Positions 60,306-64,000 of a stretch of 64,000 bases of DNA are shown one piece after another (the first letter of the stretch is position 1; every line of letters begins with the position of its first letter). A model generated the notes under the pieces. It searched no databases and was not told the DNA's origin. It was given only the letters and a program-made list of their open reading frames with translations. The position numbers and the translations under genes are program-made. The stretch lies in contig NC_088302.1 of NCBI RefSeq assembly GCF_032854445.1, forward strand, positions 18,969,338 to 19,033,337, in the 5' to 3' direction. The DNA comes from Liolophura sinensis. Lineage: Eukaryota > Mollusca > Polyplacophora > Chitonida > Chitonidae.

Positions 60306-62317
60306 AGTGCCTTGCATTGGTGGGGTACCTGTTTGTAAGTTTTTACCTAAATAGTGTTATGTTGGAGTGCTTTGATGCTGTGTGTGGGTGTCTCTTCATT
60401 GGAGTCTCTTGGTACTTATGCTGTGGTTCACTGTGAGTAACTCAACTCCAGAGGTCTGTTTTTCCCCCCCCCAGTATGATGTTAAAGGACAATGAAGAAA
60501 ATTTATAAAATTTCATGAACCTTGTATGGTAATACTTATATTTCTTTTTGTCAAGATTGTATGGAATGTAATTGTATCTAAAAAGCATTATTTTTTTCAT
60601 TTGTGTTGGAGTGAAGTTGTTTGCAGTAGAAAATGTGTTTCAGGATGGGAGGTGTGAGAGTAGAATGTTCTGGTATTTGTGCTGCATTGTAAAGCCTCTA
60701 AGGATCCCCTAGTCTGGGTCAGTCAGAGTTCTCCCTGTATTCAAAGGTAAAACTGAGGCTGGTGATTCGAGGGAATGTGTTAGCCCAAATACCAACAAGT
60801 CGCTCCTGTAAACAAAACTGTGGTATCTAACTACCGGGACTGTATACACACACTGACTTTAAATGTCATCAACTTGGCAGAGGCCTCCTTCCCAGTGTCC
60901 TGGCCCTAATCGGCCATATAGCCTGTTCACCACTGGGCACTGTTACAGAGTTATGCAGGTCCCCAGCTAAGCTCTCTGTATATCTGTGGAATCGGTAGAC
61001 AGCCCCAAGGGGTGTCAGATAAGGGTCATAATAAGCTTGTCTGGCCAAGTACCCCTGAACCTTTCTCTAAATATGTTATGTTAGATTACAGTTACATCAA
61101 TTTTATTAATCTATACATTGAAACAGACGTCCATATAGCCGTTGCCAACCAGAATAGACATTTTGGGTCAATAGTTACACGACCAATTCCTAAAATGACC
61201 TTAACATAAATCCTTTTTGATATCAAATGCTATAAAGCTGCATTATATGCAGTTCAGAGAGAAAAAAAAAGCAAGTAATGAAATGGCTGAAAATCCAAAT
61301 TTATTTCAAACCTTCGAGTACAGTCAGTTTCTCATTGATGGAGGCTCTTTGGAGTTTTGACATGTCATTTTATTTTAAATAATGTGATTGAAAGCTTGAA
61401 AAAGGAGGGGCTTGTTTTATGTTGATAGGGAAATAGCTTATTATCTCTAGCTGTGTAGTGTAATTTGTCTTTCTTTAGAAAGATAAATTTCATTTTTGCG
61501 TTAGTCTAAGAACAATGTTCTGCAGCAAGTTGTTTGAAGTGTAAGGCTGTTTTACGCAATCTGCACAAAGATTATTGAATGCATTCTAGACGTTAAGTAC
61601 AAAGAATTTTGTTGTTTACCAGCTTTTATTAAAATGCATCCATTTTAATCTCAAAAGTAGTTTTTTCCAGATGTCTGGAATTTCTTACAAAACTAAACAA
61701 TCCTTTCTTCTCTGCAAAAACTTGATTATCCTTTCTCTGTTTGTACCGTAATTAAAGTTAGAAATATCTTCTAAAATGTGACTTTCAATATCATTGAGAC
61801 TAGCTTGGCTCATCACTGACAAAAGAACATTCTGTCTGTTCAGGGAGTTAGTTTAGGGACACTGTTTAGTCAATGCATCTGCACACCTACAAGTTGCTGA
61901 CACGGATACCTGTTGAATCGGACTCCGAACCAGAACAATGGCTGCTCCATTTCTAAAGTATAACCTTGCCTTTCCCCATGAGGTCAGGATTGAGGATTGC
62001 CATCTGTAGCACATTGTTTCTGGGTCACGTGAACTTGCATCTGTCCCTGAAGCTGGCATAGGGATGAGATTCTGGGGCAGGGAAAACAGCTAGAACACTG
62101 GAGTGTTGTTGCCAGTTTTTTTTCCAACACTGTTTATCTGCCCCAATTCTGATGTATCCTTCTTGAACAACACATGCCTGTTGATCACACTGTTCTTAGG
62201 TAATGCTGCATCCTGGCGTCAAGTCACATCACACTGACAAATTAAACCTCCGTGTCTCAGAGTCTCTTGCGTACATGAACCAGTCTGGGCTACATGTTGG
62301 GTCAGACTAACTTTAAT
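60306..62317. other. No gene recognised
   Basis: GTTAAAGGACAATGAAG at about 60482 resembles a TTAAAGG element end but has no partner nearby. Short frames at 61012-61209 and 61853-62059 lack motifs. Confidence 0.35.
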
Positions 62318-62484
62318 TACCCTAATTCATTGTTTTGAAAGATTGTGCGAGAAATTTGGAGTATAGAGAAATAATTTGCACAGTTTTATGAAGCTAGCAT
62401 CTTTATTTGGCATTCTTTCCAAAATATTTGTACATTCCACTGAAAAAAAGTGCTTTCGAGGTCGAAAAGGTTGAAGATTTACAG
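62318..62484 (-). mobile_element. MITE-like element family M, copy 4 (inverted)
   Basis: The left end TACCCTAATTC matches the right end of copy 1 reversed. The right end GAAAAGGTTGAAGATTTACAGTG pairs with the TACTGTAA ends of copies 1 and 3. The element is therefore in the opposite orientation. The interior is only weakly related, and no frame is called. Confidence 0.45.
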
Positions 62485-64000
62485 TGGTCATGTGCAAGGC
62501 AAATATAGTTTTTATATGGAACATTTACAGTAGCAGTCAGCTTTAATAAAGGTCATGGGCAGCAAGCCAGTAGCTCATGACTAGCACACTTTTGACACAC
62601 TGCTTGCAAGCCTCTAGCATTAATTTTGCTGAGGATATAGAATTATTGCACCCAGAGATCAGAGATACCAAAACCTAGTCATAACTTCTACACATAAACT
62701 AACTTGTTATTGACTATCATCATGCTACAGAGATGTCCCTAGAAAAGTTATGGCCTGGTTCATGCTGTATTGGAGTTAAAACGTAAAAGGGAAGCAAAAG
62801 AAAAACACATCGTGTTTGTACAGTTTGCTCTGGGATGTATATTATTTGATCAATGTCAGAGTAAGACAGAGCTTTGTCAAATGAAGCCAACACAGTTAAA
62901 TTGTCTGAAGGATCCGTGATTACAATAATAAATTGCTGTTTTAAATGGAAATCTCATTTGAATTGAGTAATATTTTTCTGCTAAATTTTCTACATTTTGA
63001 AAAAAAATTACCTTTGTTATAAAGAAGAAATCAAATTCAGAGGTTTATGCAACTTATTTATTTTGAGTAGATTCTTCAGGAGCCATTGTTGAAAAAATAA
63101 GCCTTGTAGACTATTTCTGTTATGGTACCACTACCTATATAGACTAGAACCATTACCATAAGGCATATGGCTTTTCACAAATTGAGCATCTTGGCCCTAA
63201 TATTTCAGCGAGCACAAGCCATGGTTTATTGTGAGGTGCACCACTGACCAGGGCTAATTGTGTTTGGGTGAGAGTTCCATTAGTGGAGACCTTGTTTATA
63301 CAGCGTGGAATTGGTGCGTTTGTATTGCACAAGTCACTCTGGGGAACGTTTAGTGATGATATTCCTACCGATGACCCTTATACAATTTTCCACAAGATTC
63401 TGCAGAACGGAATAAAGCAGAGAGGCAAGATTTGGTGTAAAAACTACAGACAAATATCTTACTGTTTTATGTATAAAGCAGTTTGTGATTTTGTAACAGT
63501 AAAGATTTCATTTTTTCCATAAAGTAGGTTAAGGTACAAATTTAAGTTTCCAAATTTTTCTTCGATGGAGAAGGAAAAAAGATTTTCAGAAACTACATCA
63601 AAAACTGTCTTAAATCTTTTTTCAATTTCCTGCAGGTTTCTGTCATCATTTACATTGGGTATTTTGTTTAAGTGAGATTGATACACCTAATTTTCCAATA
63701 CTTTGCCTGGCCCATTTTTTTTAAGGTTTCATCAGCTTTTAACGTGTTAAATTCCACATGTATATGAAATAATGCAACAAATGGCATACGCATTTATCTG
63801 TCAAGGAATGGAAATGAAATCAAGAAGAGCCAAGAATAATTTGTGTCATATTATGTATTTCTTTTTATTATTTATACATCAGTGAAATCCCAGTATTTCC
63901 TTCACTGATAAAAATGATATCTTCACTGGTTAGATATCACTTTTGTTATTACATTTTGTTATTACACTGCTGGAGACCTTGACCCATGACCCACAGTTGA
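62485..64000. other. No gene recognised
   Basis: A plus frame at 63268-63522 contains DDIPTDDPYTIFHKIL, faintly reminiscent of the helix after the activation segment of AGC kinases. The invariant residues around it are absent and no splice boundary is clear, so no gene is called. Confidence 0.25.

Noticed and set aside
63268-63522. A kinase exon suggested by DDPYTIFHKIL
   Set aside because: The resemblance to AGC kinases is limited to a few residues. The invariant neighbouring motifs are missing and no splice boundaries are convincing.

Overview
This is eukaryotic, AT-rich, gene-poor DNA, most likely from a mollusc or a related lophotrochozoan. The main evidence is a set of tRNA-headed SINEs, at least four nearly full-length, with the tail GAGTACGGCGTAAAACACC followed by an AATAAATAAA run. 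From memory this tail is widespread in mollusc genomes. Frequent ACATGTA/TACATGTA words, TTAA-bounded short DNA elements and many minisatellites also fit. There are no operons, ribosome binding sites, rRNA genes or stand-alone tRNA genes, and no CRISPR array. No open frame outside tandem repeats looks like a complete protein. The window is best read as intronic and intergenic sequence.

Layout. 1-2.5 kb: the best coding candidate, a minus-strand first exon (1152-1227) that encodes a signal peptide and ends at a CAG|GTAAGA donor in phase 1, so the gene would continue leftward out of the window. 2.5-29 kb: mostly featureless AT-rich DNA carrying SINE copies and fragments, short tandem repeats, three TTAA-bounded inverted-repeat elements (10765-11051, 11048-11984, 14741-16188), a six-fold 71-75 bp repeat (26003-26495) and the first member of a small MITE-like family (24332-24488). 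29-33 kb: a 90-nt minus-strand exon candidate (29765-29854), then a perfect 44-bp inverted repeat enclosing a 393-bp unit that recurs 2.4 kb away without the inverted arms. 33-48 kb: more MITE-like copies, a five-copy dispersed repeat, SINEs in both orientations, and two weak plus-strand exon candidates (37937-38005, 42056-42099).

48.5-49.4 kb is a 37-bp minisatellite that starts where a SINE tail fragment ends. 54.0-60.3 kb is the dominant feature: about 6.3 kb of tandem repeat built from related 38-, 41- and 35-bp units, with a roughly 900-bp higher-order duplication inside it. Its long open frames (up to 336 codons, in all three forward frames) follow from a stop-free repeat unit and should not be read as genes. 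60.3-64 kb is again AT-rich with one more MITE-like copy.

No interacting set of genes can be described. The exon candidates do not share a recognisable protein family, and the two minus-strand ones are in the wrong order to belong to one transcript that starts at the signal-peptide exon. The unusual content is repeat architecture rather than a new biochemical system.
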